The notes under the pieces were generated by a model. The model worked only from the letters and a program-made list of their open reading frames with translations. It had not been told where the DNA came from and did not search any database. Shown here piece after piece: positions 17,700-26,552 of a stretch of 64,000 bases of DNA. The first letter of the stretch is position 1; every line of letters begins with the position of its first letter. The position numbers and the translations under genes are program-made. The stretch is from Cellulophaga sp. 20_2_10 (GTDB taxonomy: Bacteria > Bacteroidota > Bacteroidia > Flavobacteriales > Flavobacteriaceae), in the NCBI RefSeq assembly GCF_023476645.1, contig NZ_JAMCOJ010000003.1:186001-250000 (forward strand), given 5' to 3'.

Positions 17700-18728
17700 A
17701 TGAAGAACTACCTTGTACATACCTATTTAATTGCTTTTGTTTTTGTGAGCTGCAAAGATGTAAAGCAAAAAGAGGAGGACAAGGAGTTGCATACATTTAC
17801 AAGCTCTTTAGAGCCTTTTTCTTCTAAAGAGAAAAATATTAAGGTTGTAGATGAAGAGGTTTTTTATAATTCTACTGCATTTGTAGCAAAATACAATACG
17901 TACATAGATTTTTTTAATACCTATGATGATAAAGTTCGTAAGTCTTATGCTAATTACCTAAGTTGGCAAAGTCTTAGTGATGAACTTAAAAGAAGCAACA
18001 AGCTTATAGGTAAAATAAGATTGCCTTTAAAGCCTTTAAACCTGCTAAAATCTGCTATTGTTCAAAAACCAGCAATAAAAAAGGTTGATGCTAATATGCT
18101 TATGGTTTATAGAACATCAGAAATTTTAAATAAAGAAATTAATAATTTAGAGACTTTTTTTAATAAAGACAAATCACAAGAAATAGATTTAAATTCTAGC
18201 CAAAAAGCCAAAATTAGTTTGTTAGAGGCTTATAGAAATTACTTTGTAGCTTTTGATACTATGTCTGTAGCTTTTTATAGATTACAAGACAATGTAGAGA
18301 AGTATGAAAAAGATAAGTATAAAGCACAAGAACTTGTTGTGCAATACAATCTTTTTACTGCAATAAACGCTACAGAGGCTATTTTAAATGAAATAGGAGG
18401 TAGAGATGTAGATCAGTTATTGACGTTGGAGTTTGGTCTTATAAATGAAAAAATAAAAGAACTTAGAAGCGCTTATGTAGCCTTGGAAGATTTAAAAAGT
18501 AATCAAGATTTAATAGTAAAAGAATTTGGTAAACCAATGCCTGTTATCTCTAAGTTTAGTAGTCATCTTGGTAACATACTTCAAGGTTTAACTAGTTTAA
18601 AACTACGTATTGCGAATAACGATTTTGATTATGGGGATGCGCATCCAGAAGTTGCGGCAGAAGGGTCACCTCTTAAATTAGAGTTAGAATTTATAGCAAT
18701 GGTTAATGAATACAGAAGTATTAATTAA
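17700..18728 (+). CDS. Lipoprotein, YiiG/DUF3829-like
   Basis: A 342-residue protein starting with a lipoprotein signal (FVFVSCKD, lipid-modified Cys near residue 18). The rest is almost entirely helical and charged, with two likely long helical bundles (about 60-130 and 165-300). The pattern of YNxYIDFFN near the start and a C-terminal EFIAMVNEYRSIN resembles the YiiG/DUF3829 lipoproteins. Function is unknown and the family call is tentative. It ends 4 bp from the convergent nadD and has its own promoter with a palindrome over the -33 region. Confidence 0.6.
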   Translation: MKNYLVHTYLIAFVFVSCKDVKQKEEDKELHTFTSSLEPFSSKEKNIKVVDEEVFYNSTAFVAKYNTYIDFFNTYDDKVRKSYANYLSWQSLSDELKRSNKLIGKIRLPLKPLNLLKSAIVQKPAIKKVDANMLMVYRTSEILNKEINNLETFFNKDKSQEIDLNSSQKAKISLLEAYRNYFVAFDTMSVAFYRLQDNVEKYEKDKYKAQELVVQYNLFTAINATEAILNEIGGRDVDQLLTLEFGLINEKIKELRSAYVALEDLKSNQDLIVKEFGKPMPVISKFSSHLGNILQGLTSLKLRIANNDFDYGDAHPEVAAEGSPLKLELEFIAMVNEYRSIN

Positions 18729-18732
18729 GCAC

Positions 18733-19320
18733 TTACCTATAGAAATTCATCTCATCCATATATTTAAAAACAGCCTTAGGTAATAATGGGGTAATGTTTT
18801 TTCCTAGTTTATGATTTTTACGAATAAAAGTTGAAGAAATTTCCATAATAGGGGCATCTTCTACAATTTTTATTTTAGAATGATTCTTAAATTGATGCTC
18901 GATATTACCACTAGAAACTCTTGGATACACATAAATGTCGTGGTTATTTAAGATAACTTCGTAGTTTTTCCATTTATGAAAACTCTTTAAGTTGTCTTCA
19001 CCCATAATTAAGGAAAAATTATAACCGCTAGGGTATTTCTCTAACAAATGAACCAATGTATGGGTAGTGTAGTTTGGCTGCGGTAAATTAAATTCTATTG
19101 TAGAAGGTTTTAGCTTTGGATATTCTTCCGTAGCCTCCAAAACCATTTGATGTCTATGATGGTTGTCTAGTAAGGATTGTTTTGTTTTAAACGGACTTTG
19201 AGGTGTTATTACAAACCAAACTTCGTCTAAATCTGTAAACTCCACTAAGTGGTTTGCAATAACTAAATGTCCTATGTGTATTGGGTTAAATGTCCCAAAA
19301 TACAACCCTACTTTTTTCAT
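18733..19320 (-). CDS. nadD: Nicotinate-nucleotide adenylyltransferase
   Basis: Joins nicotinate mononucleotide to AMP to form deamido-NAD, in de novo and salvage NAD synthesis. Nucleotidyltransferase signature GTFNPIHIGHL (residues 9-19) and the C-terminal ISSTFIRKN motif are intact. The open frame extends to 19365, but I place the start at the ATG of MKKVGLYFG (19320). This leaves 2 bp after the gmk stop, gives the usual 195-residue length, and makes the GTFNP motif start near residue 9 as in relatives. It is the last gene of the yicC-gmk-nadD operon. The NAD link to the nrtR locus at 60 kb is functional only, and no NrtR-like palindrome is seen here. Confidence 0.92.
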   Translation of the reverse strand: MKKVGLYFGTFNPIHIGHLVIANHLVEFTDLDEVWFVITPQSPFKTKQSLLDNHHRHQMVLEATEEYPKLKPSTIEFNLPQPNYTTHTLVHLLEKYPSGYNFSLIMGEDNLKSFHKWKNYEVILNNHDIYVYPRVSSGNIEHQFKNHSKIKIVEDAPIMEISSTFIRKNHKLGKNITPLLPKAVFKYMDEMNFYR

Positions 19321-19321
19321 A

Positions 19322-19915
19322 TTATGCTTCTTTTTCAGGGTTTGGTTTACTAATAAAATCAGCAACCAATTTTTCTGCTTCAGCTAAAGCTGTATCTAAG
19401 TCATAGTTTTTAATAACAGAATCAAACTGTGGCGCTGTAGCTAGTTCTACAGATGCTTTTGCTATGCGCATGTTTATTTTGTCATCGCTTTCTGTGCTTC
19501 GTTTTTTTAACCTTATTTTAAGCTCATCTATACTTGGTGGCTTAACAAAAACAGCTAGAGTTTGTTCTGGAAATTTCTTTTTTATACGCAGGCCTCCAAC
19601 GACATCAATGTCAAAAATGACATTTTTCCCCTCAGCCCATAAACGTTCTACTTCTGTTTTTAAAGTACCATAAAAATTATCTCTGTATACTTCTTCCCAT
19701 TCTAAAAAGTCATCATTTTTAATGTGATTTTTAAACTGAGATAAAGAAAGGAAATAGTAATGCTCTCCGTGTTTTTCTTTACCTCTTCTTGGTCTGGACG
19801 TTGCAGAAACGGAAAAAGCTAAGTTTAGTTCTTCTTTTCCTAATAAATGTCTTACAATAGTTGTTTTGCCACTACCAGATGGCGCTGAAAATATAATAAG
19901 TTTGCCACCTTTCAT
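19322..19915 (-). CDS. gmk: Guanylate kinase
   Basis: Phosphorylates GMP to GDP with ATP in the cytoplasm. At 197 residues it has the normal length. The P-loop APSGSGKTT (11-19) and the GMP-binding stretch SATSRPRRGKEKHGEHYYFLS (broken motif: TSRPRRG...GEHYYF, about 40-56) are intact. It is the middle gene of an operon: its ATG overlaps the yicC stop by 1 bp (TAATG), and nadD starts 2 bp after its stop. Confidence 0.96.
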   Translation of the reverse strand: MKGGKLIIFSAPSGSGKTTIVRHLLGKEELNLAFSVSATSRPRRGKEKHGEHYYFLSLSQFKNHIKNDDFLEWEEVYRDNFYGTLKTEVERLWAEGKNVIFDIDVVGGLRIKKKFPEQTLAVFVKPPSIDELKIRLKKRSTESDDKINMRIAKASVELATAPQFDSVIKNYDLDTALAEAEKLVADFISKPNPEKEA

Positions 19916-20772
19916 TATAAAACATTTAGCATTTGTTCCTTGATTTTTTCTAGCTCATCCTTCATTTGTACAACCAGTTGTTGCATAGGTGCATAATTAG
20001 CTTTAGAGCCAATTGTATTAATTTCTCGTCCTATTTCCTGAGAAATAAATCCTAATTTTTTACCATTAGAATCCTCCGAGTTTATAGTTGTAGTAAAATA
20101 AGTAAGGTGGTTTGCTAAACGTACTTTTTCTTCAGTAATATCATACTTTTCTAAGTAGTAAATTAGCTCTTGCTCAAACCTGTTTTGGTCTACTTCTGTT
20201 TTTAAGTCGGTTACAGCCTTATGTAATCGTTCGCGTAAAGCAGTTTGTCTTTCTGGGTCAATTGCAAGTACCTGTTCTAATAAGCTTTCTAAAGAAGAAA
20301 TACGTTGTTTAAAATCTTGTTCTAAAACAGAACCTTCTTCGGTTCTAAAAGTATTAATTTCCTTTAAAGCTTCAGTAAGTGTATCTTGTATGGTTTTGTA
20401 TTCTTTTGCGTCAATCTCATCACGTTCAGTTTTCATAGCATCTGGTAAACGTAAAGCCATTTCTAAAAGCTTAACATCATCACCATTAGCAATGTTTTTT
20501 AACTGTTGCATATACTGCTTAACAACTACTTCATTAATCTGTGAAGAAGTATCTGCGCCAGTACTTTCAATATAAAGATTAAAGTCTATTTTACCTCTTT
20601 GTAAACCGTTGGCAATAGTTTTGCGCAACTCTAATTCTTTCTCTCTGTACGCAGATGGCATACGAGCGTTTAGGTCTAAACTTTTACTGTTTAAAGATTT
20701 AATTTCAATGGTAATCTTTTTTGTTGGAAGTTGCACTACGTGTTTTCCAAATCCGGTCATGGACTGAATCAT
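19915..20772 (-). CDS. YicC/YloC family endoribonuclease
   Basis: A 285-residue protein with the diagnostic N-terminus MIQSMTGFG and the C-terminal EIGREINTIGSKANYAPMQQ motif (broken here: EIGREINTIGSKAN...), matching YicC/YloC. Members are reported RNases that act in stress and RNA turnover. The conserved neighbour gmk overlaps it by one base, the arrangement seen in many bacteria. A good promoter with TATATTTG lies 17 bp upstream. Confidence 0.9.
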   Translation of the reverse strand: MIQSMTGFGKHVVQLPTKKITIEIKSLNSKSLDLNARMPSAYREKELELRKTIANGLQRGKIDFNLYIESTGADTSSQINEVVVKQYMQQLKNIANGDDVKLLEMALRLPDAMKTERDEIDAKEYKTIQDTLTEALKEINTFRTEEGSVLEQDFKQRISSLESLLEQVLAIDPERQTALRERLHKAVTDLKTEVDQNRFEQELIYYLEKYDITEEKVRLANHLTYFTTTINSEDSNGKKLGFISQEIGREINTIGSKANYAPMQQLVVQMKDELEKIKEQMLNVL

Positions 20773-20789
20773 ATATTGTAAATTTTATG

Positions 20790-20797
20790 CAAATATA
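20790..20797 (-). promoter_or_regulatory. -7 box of the yicC-gmk-nadD operon
   Basis: Read on the minus strand this is TATATTTG, a perfect TAnnTTTG, 17 bp before the yicC ATG. A separate 8-bp inverted repeat (AAGACCTT at 20821-20828, AAGGTCTT at 20863-20870) lies upstream of it. Confidence 0.6.
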
Positions 20798-20901
20798 AAT
20801 AAACTATACTAGTTGAAGCTAAGACCTTATTTTTATAGCTTTTTTTGTCACTTTTTATATAAAAGGTCTTATGGGGAGTTTAAATGTTTTTTTTTAAAAT
20901 A

Positions 20902-20933
20902 AAAATTCTGCCTAAATGTATAGGCAGAATTTT
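20902..20933 (-). terminator. Terminator of the DUF1080 operon
   Basis: AAAATTCTGCCTA (20902-20914) and TAGGCAGAATTTT (20921-20933) form a perfect 13-bp stem with a 6-nt loop. Read on the minus strand it is followed by a T-rich run. It closes the operon 23622-20966. Confidence 0.85.
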
Positions 20934-20965
20934 AGCTTAAACGTTGTATTTGTATCATAAATACA

Positions 20966-21784
20966 TTACAATTCTCTTACCCATATATTTCTGTAGCTAA
21001 CTCTACTGTTGTCTCCGTGATCTTGTAATCTAATAGGAGCTTTGCCATGTGCTTCGTTTTTAGGCCATCCAATATAAGGTGTCGTTCCTTTAATTTCTAC
21101 ATGGTCTAAAACAAGAATTCCGTTATGTAAAAGTGTTATTGTACCAGATTTTATTTTGTTTCCATCTTCGTTAAATACAGGTGCATGGTACACAACATCA
21201 TAGGTGTTCCATTCTCCTGTAGGTACAGATGCTTTTGCAAGCGGAATGTGTTGCTTGTATATAGAGCCAACTTGTCCGTTTACATACGTATCATTGTTAT
21301 TGTTATCCAGTACTTGGATCTCGTATCTGTCTTGAAGAAATACGCCGCTATTTGCACGATTTTGCCCGTCTCTTAAAACTTCGGAAGGTGATCTCCACTC
21401 TATGTGTAACTGTATACTTCCAAACTCTTTTTTTGTTTTAATATCTCCAGATTTATCCTTTACAGAGAAAAAGCCTTCTTTTTCTACAATCCACGGAGCC
21501 GGTTCTTCCTCGGCATTTGTCCATTGGTCTAAGTTGGTGCCATTAAATAAAACAATAGCATCACTAGGTGCAGCATTGTTTTTTGCAGGTGTTACTGTTG
21601 GGGGAACTGGTTTGTATAATTCAGTTTCTTCAGGTTTTGTAGGTTCTGTTCCATTGTATTCTTCATATACAATATAGTCTACTTCTTTTGGTGCTTCTGC
21701 AGTTTTATCTGTTGCATTTGTTGCTTTTTCCTGACAAGATAAAAACAATGTTAAACCCAAAACGGATAGTAAAATCTTTTTCAT
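20966..21784 (-). CDS. DUF1080 (3-keto-disaccharide hydrolase-type) lipoprotein
   Basis: A 272-residue lipoprotein (LFLSCQEK, Cys near residue 17) with a Pro/Glu-rich linker to about residue 70. One concanavalin-like DUF1080 domain follows (FNGTNLDQW at about 80, then GxIxxKKEFG and IRLQDHG near the end). DUF1080/PF06439 proteins act on 3-keto-glycosides or their enol products, or bind glycans. Last gene of an operon with a second DUF1080 paralogue 2 bp upstream. The lipoprotein signal places it in the periplasm or on the outer membrane. The exact reaction is inferred from the family and the neighbouring sugar dehydrogenase genes. Confidence 0.85.
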   Translation of the reverse strand: MKKILLSVLGLTLFLSCQEKATNATDKTAEAPKEVDYIVYEEYNGTEPTKPEETELYKPVPPTVTPAKNNAAPSDAIVLFNGTNLDQWTNAEEEPAPWIVEKEGFFSVKDKSGDIKTKKEFGSIQLHIEWRSPSEVLRDGQNRANSGVFLQDRYEIQVLDNNNNDTYVNGQVGSIYKQHIPLAKASVPTGEWNTYDVVYHAPVFNEDGNKIKSGTITLLHNGILVLDHVEIKGTTPYIGWPKNEAHGKAPIRLQDHGDNSRVSYRNIWVREL

Positions 21785-21786
21785 TC

Positions 21787-22545
21787 TTAATCTAATTCTT
21801 TAATTTTTATATTTCTGTAAGCCACTACATCTCCGTGATCTTGTACACCTATTTTCCCCGTTTTGTATGCAGCATAGCCATCCCAACCATTAAATTTAGA
21901 ATTTTTTAATAGACTATTCCAATCAGCTCCATTTAAAGGAAATTCTGCGACAGTAACACCGTTTAATACGGAACTTCCGGTATTGGTTTTGTGGTTAATT
22001 GTGATTACAGCAGTGTTCCATTCGCCAATTGGTTTTGTAACATCTTTGCTTGGTGCAACCATGTCATACAAAGCACCTGCTTGGCGATCTGTACCATTTT
22101 TGGCATCAGGGTGTTTTTGGTTGTCTAGAACTTGTACTTCTAAGCCCGTTTCGTAAGGCTGCCCGTATGTGCCATCGTCTTTAATTCCCCAGAAAATACC
22201 ACTATTTCCTCCTTCAGATATTTTCCAATCTATAGAGAGTATAAAACTGGTGTATTCTTTTTTAGTAACCAAGTTGTAATATGTATCTTTTGGGCGTTCT
22301 GTTGGTGGATGGAAAACTAACGCATCTCCTTCTATTTTCCAATTCTCTATAGAATTATCGTTTCCATATAATTGCAAATTATCTAGGTTGGTGCCGTCAA
22401 AAAGTACAGTCCATTCGTTTTCTTTAAGTTCTTCCTTTGGGGCAACTTCTGCCGTTTCTTTTGGGTTTTCAGAAGAATTCTCTGCTTTTTCTTTACAGCT
22501 AAATGCCAGCACGGAAAAGGATAATAATAAAAGATATTTTTTCAT
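21787..22545 (-). CDS. DUF1080 (3-keto-disaccharide hydrolase-type) lipoprotein
   Basis: A 252-residue lipoprotein (LAFSCKEK, Cys near 17) with a short acidic linker. The DUF1080 domain runs from LFDGTNLDN (about 48) to KIGVQDHGDVVAYRNI near the end. It is divergent from the paralogue downstream: shared hallmarks are the FDGTNLD start, GNSGIFW-type turn and the terminal QDHGD...YRNI, but the linkers differ. Two different DUF1080 proteins in one operon suggest successive steps or different substrates. It lies between a TIM-barrel isomerase (24 bp upstream) and the second DUF1080 gene (2 bp downstream). Confidence 0.85.
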   Translation of the reverse strand: MKKYLLLLSFSVLAFSCKEKAENSSENPKETAEVAPKEELKENEWTVLFDGTNLDNLQLYGNDNSIENWKIEGDALVFHPPTERPKDTYYNLVTKKEYTSFILSIDWKISEGGNSGIFWGIKDDGTYGQPYETGLEVQVLDNQKHPDAKNGTDRQAGALYDMVAPSKDVTKPIGEWNTAVITINHKTNTGSSVLNGVTVAEFPLNGADWNSLLKNSKFNGWDGYAAYKTGKIGVQDHGDVVAYRNIKIKELD

Positions 22546-22569
22546 AAGTAGTAATTGTTTGTTATTATA

Positions 22570-23622
22570 TTAAATGCCTAACATTTTTTTAAGCATTTCT
22601 TTATCCGTTTCAGTTCCAGCAAAATCATCAAATGTTTTTTCTGTAGCTTCTATAATATGATCCTTAATAAATAGAGCGCCTTCTCTTGCTCCTTGTTCAG
22701 GACTTTTAATACAACATTCCCATTCCATAGTTGCCCATACGTCGCAACCATACTGTGTTAGTTTAGAGAAAATAGTTTTAAAATCTATTTGTCCGTCTCC
22801 TAAGGAACGGTATCTCCCAGCTCTATCTATCCAGTCATTATAGCCTCCAAAAGCTCCTTTTTTTCCTGTCGGATTAAATTCAGAATCTTTAACGTGAAAC
22901 GATTTTATGTAGGGATGGTAATGATCTATAAATGCAATATAATCTAGTTGTTGTAGTATAAAATGACTAGGATCATATAAAATATTTACACGTTTATGGT
23001 TGCCAGTAGCTTCTAAAAAACGTTCAAAAGTATCACCATCATGCAAGTCTTCTCCTGGGTGAATTTCATAACAAACATCTACACCTTCTTTGTCAAAGTG
23101 GTCTAAAATTGGAAGCCATCTTGCCGCTAGTTCTTCAAAACCCAGTTCTACCAATCCAGGAGGTCTTTGTGGCCAAGGGTGCATTGTGTGCCAAAGTAAA
23201 GAGCCAGAAAATGTAGCGTGCGTTTTTATACCTAATCTTCTGCTAGCAGTACCAGCTTTTTTAACTGTTTCTATAGCCCATTCTGTTCTTGCTTTAGGGT
23301 TGCCCTTTACATGTTCTGGTGCAAAACCATCGAACATAACATCGTATGCAGGATGTACAGCAACTAATTGTCCTTGTAAGTGCGTAGATAATTCTACAAT
23401 TTCTAAACCATAAGAATTTACTTTTGCTTTAAGATTATCACAATATTCTTGACTTTCAGCAGCTGTATCTAAATCTATTAGAAAAGATTCCCATGTTGGT
23501 ATTTGTATTCCTTTGTATCCTAAGTTTGCAGCCCATTTGCAAAGTCCCTCTAAGGAATTAAAAGGCGCTTTACTATCTACAAATTGTGCTAAAAAAACTG
23601 CTGGACCTTTTATTGTCTTCAT
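22570..23622 (-). CDS. Sugar phosphate isomerase/epimerase-family TIM-barrel enzyme
   Basis: A 350-residue cytoplasmic protein (no signal peptide) of the xylose-isomerase-like AP_endonuc_2 fold. Metal-binding residues are visible in order: YEIHPGE (about 180), ILYDPSHF (about 215), SFHVKD (about 240) and MEWEC (near 307). Relatives isomerise or epimerise sugars or act as lyases on keto-sugars; the true substrate is unknown. It is the first gene of the operon ending in two DUF1080 lipoproteins, so a role with 3-keto sugars is a reasonable inference. Confidence 0.85.
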   Translation of the reverse strand: MKTIKGPAVFLAQFVDSKAPFNSLEGLCKWAANLGYKGIQIPTWESFLIDLDTAAESQEYCDNLKAKVNSYGLEIVELSTHLQGQLVAVHPAYDVMFDGFAPEHVKGNPKARTEWAIETVKKAGTASRRLGIKTHATFSGSLLWHTMHPWPQRPPGLVELGFEELAARWLPILDHFDKEGVDVCYEIHPGEDLHDGDTFERFLEATGNHKRVNILYDPSHFILQQLDYIAFIDHYHPYIKSFHVKDSEFNPTGKKGAFGGYNDWIDRAGRYRSLGDGQIDFKTIFSKLTQYGCDVWATMEWECCIKSPEQGAREGALFIKDHIIEATEKTFDDFAGTETDKEMLKKMLGI

Positions 23623-23813
23623 TTAATGTGTTTATATTATGTAATTTAATGCTATATTTAACGTTCAGTTTTTATGGTTCTTAAGAAGAAGAACTCAAGT
23701 CATAAATATAATAATTAGTAAACGATTTGGAGTATCTTTTTATACGAATTGAGTGGTTTTGTGCGACGAACAACATAAAATCTTAAATAGAATAAAAATA
23801 TAAATGTATATCT
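23623..23813. promoter_or_regulatory. Divergent control region of the isomerase-DUF1080 operon and the ASCH gene
   Basis: No clear TAnnTTTG box is seen for the minus-strand operon. Two possible regulatory elements are present: an AACGTT core at 23660-23665 that resembles the core of the palindrome at 26539, and an inverted repeat GTTCTT-N6-AAGAAC at 23677-23694. Both are weak. Confidence 0.3.
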
Positions 23814-24275
23814 GTGGAAAACAATAGATCGGCTAAAAGTTTATGGGGAGATTATTTAGATAAGCATTTGGAAGATGCTTTTGTACAAGCCCCGAAAGTG
23901 GAACATTTTTGTGACAATGAAAAAGACGCGAATGAATGTGTTGCTCTTGTTGAAAAAGGTGTAAAAAAAGCAACTACTCATTCTTTATTGGGTTTGCAAT
24001 TGCGTAAAGAATCTTTGCCTAAAATAGGGGATTTTAGGGTTGTTACCGATTGGGACGGACAAGCAAAATGTATAATTCGTACTACGGCGGTAAAACTAAA
24101 ACCTTTGTTTAGTGTAGATGAAGTATATGCGCAAAAAGAAGGAGAGGGCGATAAAAGTTTAACATATTGGAAAACGACCCATTTAGAATATTATAAAAGA
24201 GAATTAGCGGAATTTAAACGCCAACCAACAGAAAGTATGATTGTTGTTTGTGAAGAGTTTGAGAAAGTTTTCTAA
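23814..24275 (+). CDS. ASCH domain protein
   Basis: A 153-residue protein with a single ASCH (PUA-like, RNA-binding) domain. The motif KGVKKATTHSLL (about 48-59) matches the family GxKxxT signature, and the C-terminal EGEGDKSLTYWKTTH segment is also typical. The start is GTG, as no in-frame ATG lies upstream. ASCH proteins are RNA-binding or nuclease-like; some related YqfB proteins hydrolyse modified cytidine. It lies between the sugar operons but has no evident functional tie to them. A terminator follows. Confidence 0.82.
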   Translation: MENNRSAKSLWGDYLDKHLEDAFVQAPKVEHFCDNEKDANECVALVEKGVKKATTHSLLGLQLRKESLPKIGDFRVVTDWDGQAKCIIRTTAVKLKPLFSVDEVYAQKEGEGDKSLTYWKTTHLEYYKRELAEFKRQPTESMIVVCEEFEKVF

Positions 24276-24300
24276 CTAAAATAAGTTTTATTTTCATAAA

Positions 24301-24333
24301 AAAAAACCACACTTAACTAAGTGTGGTTTTTTG
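24301..24333. terminator. Bidirectional terminator between the ASCH gene and the oxidoreductase gene
   Basis: CCACACTT (24307-24314) pairs with AAGTGTGG (24319-24326), flanked by A6 and T6. It lies between convergent genes. Confidence 0.88.
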
Positions 24334-24352
24334 TTTTTAGTATGTGGTAGTT

Positions 24353-25489
24353 TTAATCTAAATCTACCCAAACATTTCCTTGGTTATGAGAAGCTACACT
24401 ACTTTCTATAAAATTAAGACTTCGTACACCATCTAACATAGTTGGGAATTCGCCATCATTATATTTTTCACCTCTAATGGCTCTAGATACGCCTAAGTAA
24501 ATATTTGCCATTGCATCAAAAATACCTTCTGGATGTCCTGGTGGTAATTTTGTGCCGTCTAAAGATAAATCAGAATTGTAAGCGTGTCCTGGCTTGTATA
24601 TTTGTAACGGTTTATCTTCACTTAAAACATATAAATAATTAGGGTTTTCTTGTTCCCATTTTAAGCCGCCTTTGTTGCCGTATACTTTTATAACTAATCC
24701 GTTTTCTTCACCCGTAGCAATTTGACTTGTTCTTATAACACCTTTAGCGTTGTTATTAAAACGTATTAGTGCAGTGCCGTCAATATCCATCTTGTTGTCA
24801 TCATACAAATAATTTAAATCTGCCAGTAAAGATTTAATTTGCATACCAGTGGTGTATTCTATCATGTTAAATGCGTGTACACCTATATCACCCATACAAC
24901 AGCTAATTCCAGATTTTTCAGGATCTAGACGCCAGGTAGAAGTCCTTTTGTCTTTTTCGTGTATAATTGGGTTAATCCAACCTTGGTAATATTGAGCATC
25001 TACCTTTTGTATGTTTCCAATTGCGCCAGTTTTAATCATTTCTCTCATTTGGCGTACCATTGGGTAGCCTGTATAAGTATGAGTTACGGCAAATACGGTC
25101 CCAGCTTTTTCTAGGGTTGCTTGTAATATCTTAGCCTCTTCATAAGTGGTTGTCATTGGCTTTTCACAAATAACATTAAATCCATTTTCTAATAGTTTTT
25201 TTGCCATCGGAAAATGTAAAAAGTTAGGTGTTAGCACAGAGCAAACCTGTATTCTTTCTTCTTTAGGAAGCTTTAATTCCTCTTCAATAAGAGTGTCAAA
25301 ATCTTTATAGATTCTGTTTGTAGGAATGTCTATTTTTTTAGCGAAATTAACACTAGATTCAAAATCTGGATTAAAAACAGCTCCTACTATTTGATAGTTG
25401 TCGTTAATAAAAGAAGCTACTCTGTGTAAAACTCCAATTAAAGAATCTCCACCGCCACCAAGTATGCCTAGTCTAATTTTTTTACTCAT
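24353..25489 (-). CDS. Gfo/Idh/MocA-family NAD(P)-dependent sugar dehydrogenase
   Basis: A 378-residue cytoplasmic oxidoreductase. The N-terminal Rossmann fold carries GILGGGGDSLIG (about 8-19), which is glycine-richer than the standard GxGxxG. The catalytic lysine lies in the family motif CEKPMTTTYEEA (about 109-120). The C-terminal alpha/beta domain holds WRLDPEKSG and GDIGVHAFN, where the histidine is the usual second catalytic residue. Family members oxidise or reduce sugar carbonyls, including C3 of glycosides. It is second in a two-gene operon after a lipoprotein isomerase (24-bp gap). The missing signal peptide places it in the cytoplasm. Confidence 0.9.
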   Translation of the reverse strand: MSKKIRLGILGGGGDSLIGVLHRVASFINDNYQIVGAVFNPDFESSVNFAKKIDIPTNRIYKDFDTLIEEELKLPKEERIQVCSVLTPNFLHFPMAKKLLENGFNVICEKPMTTTYEEAKILQATLEKAGTVFAVTHTYTGYPMVRQMREMIKTGAIGNIQKVDAQYYQGWINPIIHEKDKRTSTWRLDPEKSGISCCMGDIGVHAFNMIEYTTGMQIKSLLADLNYLYDDNKMDIDGTALIRFNNNAKGVIRTSQIATGEENGLVIKVYGNKGGLKWEQENPNYLYVLSEDKPLQIYKPGHAYNSDLSLDGTKLPPGHPEGIFDAMANIYLGVSRAIRGEKYNDGEFPTMLDGVRSLNFIESSVASHNQGNVWVDLD

Positions 25490-25513
25490 AAAAATTTCTT
25501 TTAGTGTATCTTC

Positions 25514-26503
25514 TTACTTTAAGTTTTTTGCTGCGTTAACTAGTAAATCTCTAGTTGCAATAATACCATCTTGTTCGCTTTTTTCATCACCTTCATATTC
25601 AACGCCAATAAAACCAGTATACCCTGCATCTTTTACAATTTGCAACATTTTGGCGTAGTCTATTTTAGTCTCGTTTCCGTCAGCATCAAAGTTATAAGAC
25701 TTAGCGCTTACAGCTTTAGCGTATGGCATTAACTCTGTAACTCCTTTGTAAATGTCATACATCTCATCGCAGCCAGTTTCAGATTTTTTAATACAGAAAT
25801 TTCCAAAGTCAGGCAATGTGCCAACGTTGTCCATATTAACTTTGCTCATAACGTTAGAAAGTAATTTTCCGTTAGATGATAGGCCGCCGTGGTTTTCTAC
25901 AATCACATTTATATTGTGTTCTTTTGCAAAAGTCCCAAGTTGTTTTAATCCATCCACAGAATTAGCAATCCATTCTTGCTCTTCAGATGCACCAGCAAGA
26001 TTTACTCGTATTGCATGGCATCCCATTTCTGCAGCTGCTTTTACCCATTTAAAATGGCTTTCTACTGCTTTTTTACGCTCTTCAGCATCTGCTAAAGCAA
26101 GATCTCCTTGTCCGTCTATCATTATTAACACGTTCGTCATTCCGTGTTTTTTGGCTTCTTCATTAGATTTGGTAACAAAATTAGCCATTGCTTCATCAGA
26201 ATAGTTTGCTTCTTTTACGTCTTTGTAAAGAGCGCTAACATATTCTAAACCAGAAAATCCTAGTCCTTTAGCTTTTTCAGCAAAAGAATATGGGTCAGCA
26301 CCATTATCAAACACTTCTTTATGTAAGGACCATTGTGCTAGAGATAATTTGAAGAAAGGTTTTTTGTCTGCCTCTGCATTGGTTGCAACTTCGTCTTTTA
26401 CTTCTTCAGCTTTTTTTGGAGCATCCTTACAAGACGCAAAACAGAAGACAAGTAAAATTAATGGGTATTTTACACTTTGATTAACTAGGTTTTTTACTCT
26501 CAT
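25514..26503 (-). CDS. Lipoprotein sugar isomerase/epimerase-like TIM-barrel protein
   Basis: A 329-residue protein with a lipoprotein signal (LVFCFASCKDA, Cys near 25) and an acidic linker, then an AP_endonuc_2 TIM barrel starting LSLAQWSLHKEVF. Metal-site residues are visible: GLEYVSA, NVIVENHGG, TLPDFGNF, and GVEYEGDE near the end. An isomerase fold on a lipoprotein is unusual for a phosphorylated-sugar enzyme and fits work on unphosphorylated sugars in the periplasm. It is first in the operon with the Gfo/Idh/MocA gene. The divergent promoter region carries a perfect 14-bp palindrome. Confidence 0.87.
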   Translation of the reverse strand: MRVKNLVNQSVKYPLILLVFCFASCKDAPKKAEEVKDEVATNAEADKKPFFKLSLAQWSLHKEVFDNGADPYSFAEKAKGLGFSGLEYVSALYKDVKEANYSDEAMANFVTKSNEEAKKHGMTNVLIMIDGQGDLALADAEERKKAVESHFKWVKAAAEMGCHAIRVNLAGASEEQEWIANSVDGLKQLGTFAKEHNINVIVENHGGLSSNGKLLSNVMSKVNMDNVGTLPDFGNFCIKKSETGCDEMYDIYKGVTELMPYAKAVSAKSYNFDADGNETKIDYAKMLQIVKDAGYTGFIGVEYEGDEKSEQDGIIATRDLLVNAAKNLK

Positions 26504-26538
26504 TTTTTAGGTATTTAATTTTTAGGAATTTACATCAA

Positions 26539-26552
26539 CTATAACGTTATAG
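26539..26552. promoter_or_regulatory. Perfect 14-bp palindrome between divergent sugar operons
   Basis: CTATAACGTTATAG has a central CG, like LacI-family operators. ACGTTA is repeated 10 bp later at 26554-26559. The palindrome overlaps a weak minus-strand -7 box (TATAGTTG read on minus, 26536-26543), so it could control the lipoprotein-isomerase operon and perhaps the GMC operon. No LacI gene lies in this window. Confidence 0.5.

Noticed and set aside
19321-19365. Longer nadD start (MLILLVNQ...)
   Set aside because: It overlaps the end of gmk by 44 bp and adds 15 residues before the conserved GTFNP region that relatives lack.
25752-26204. 150-codon plus-strand ORF
   Set aside because: Antisense of the lipoprotein isomerase; its Ser/Pro-rich composition is typical of reversed low-GC coding DNA.
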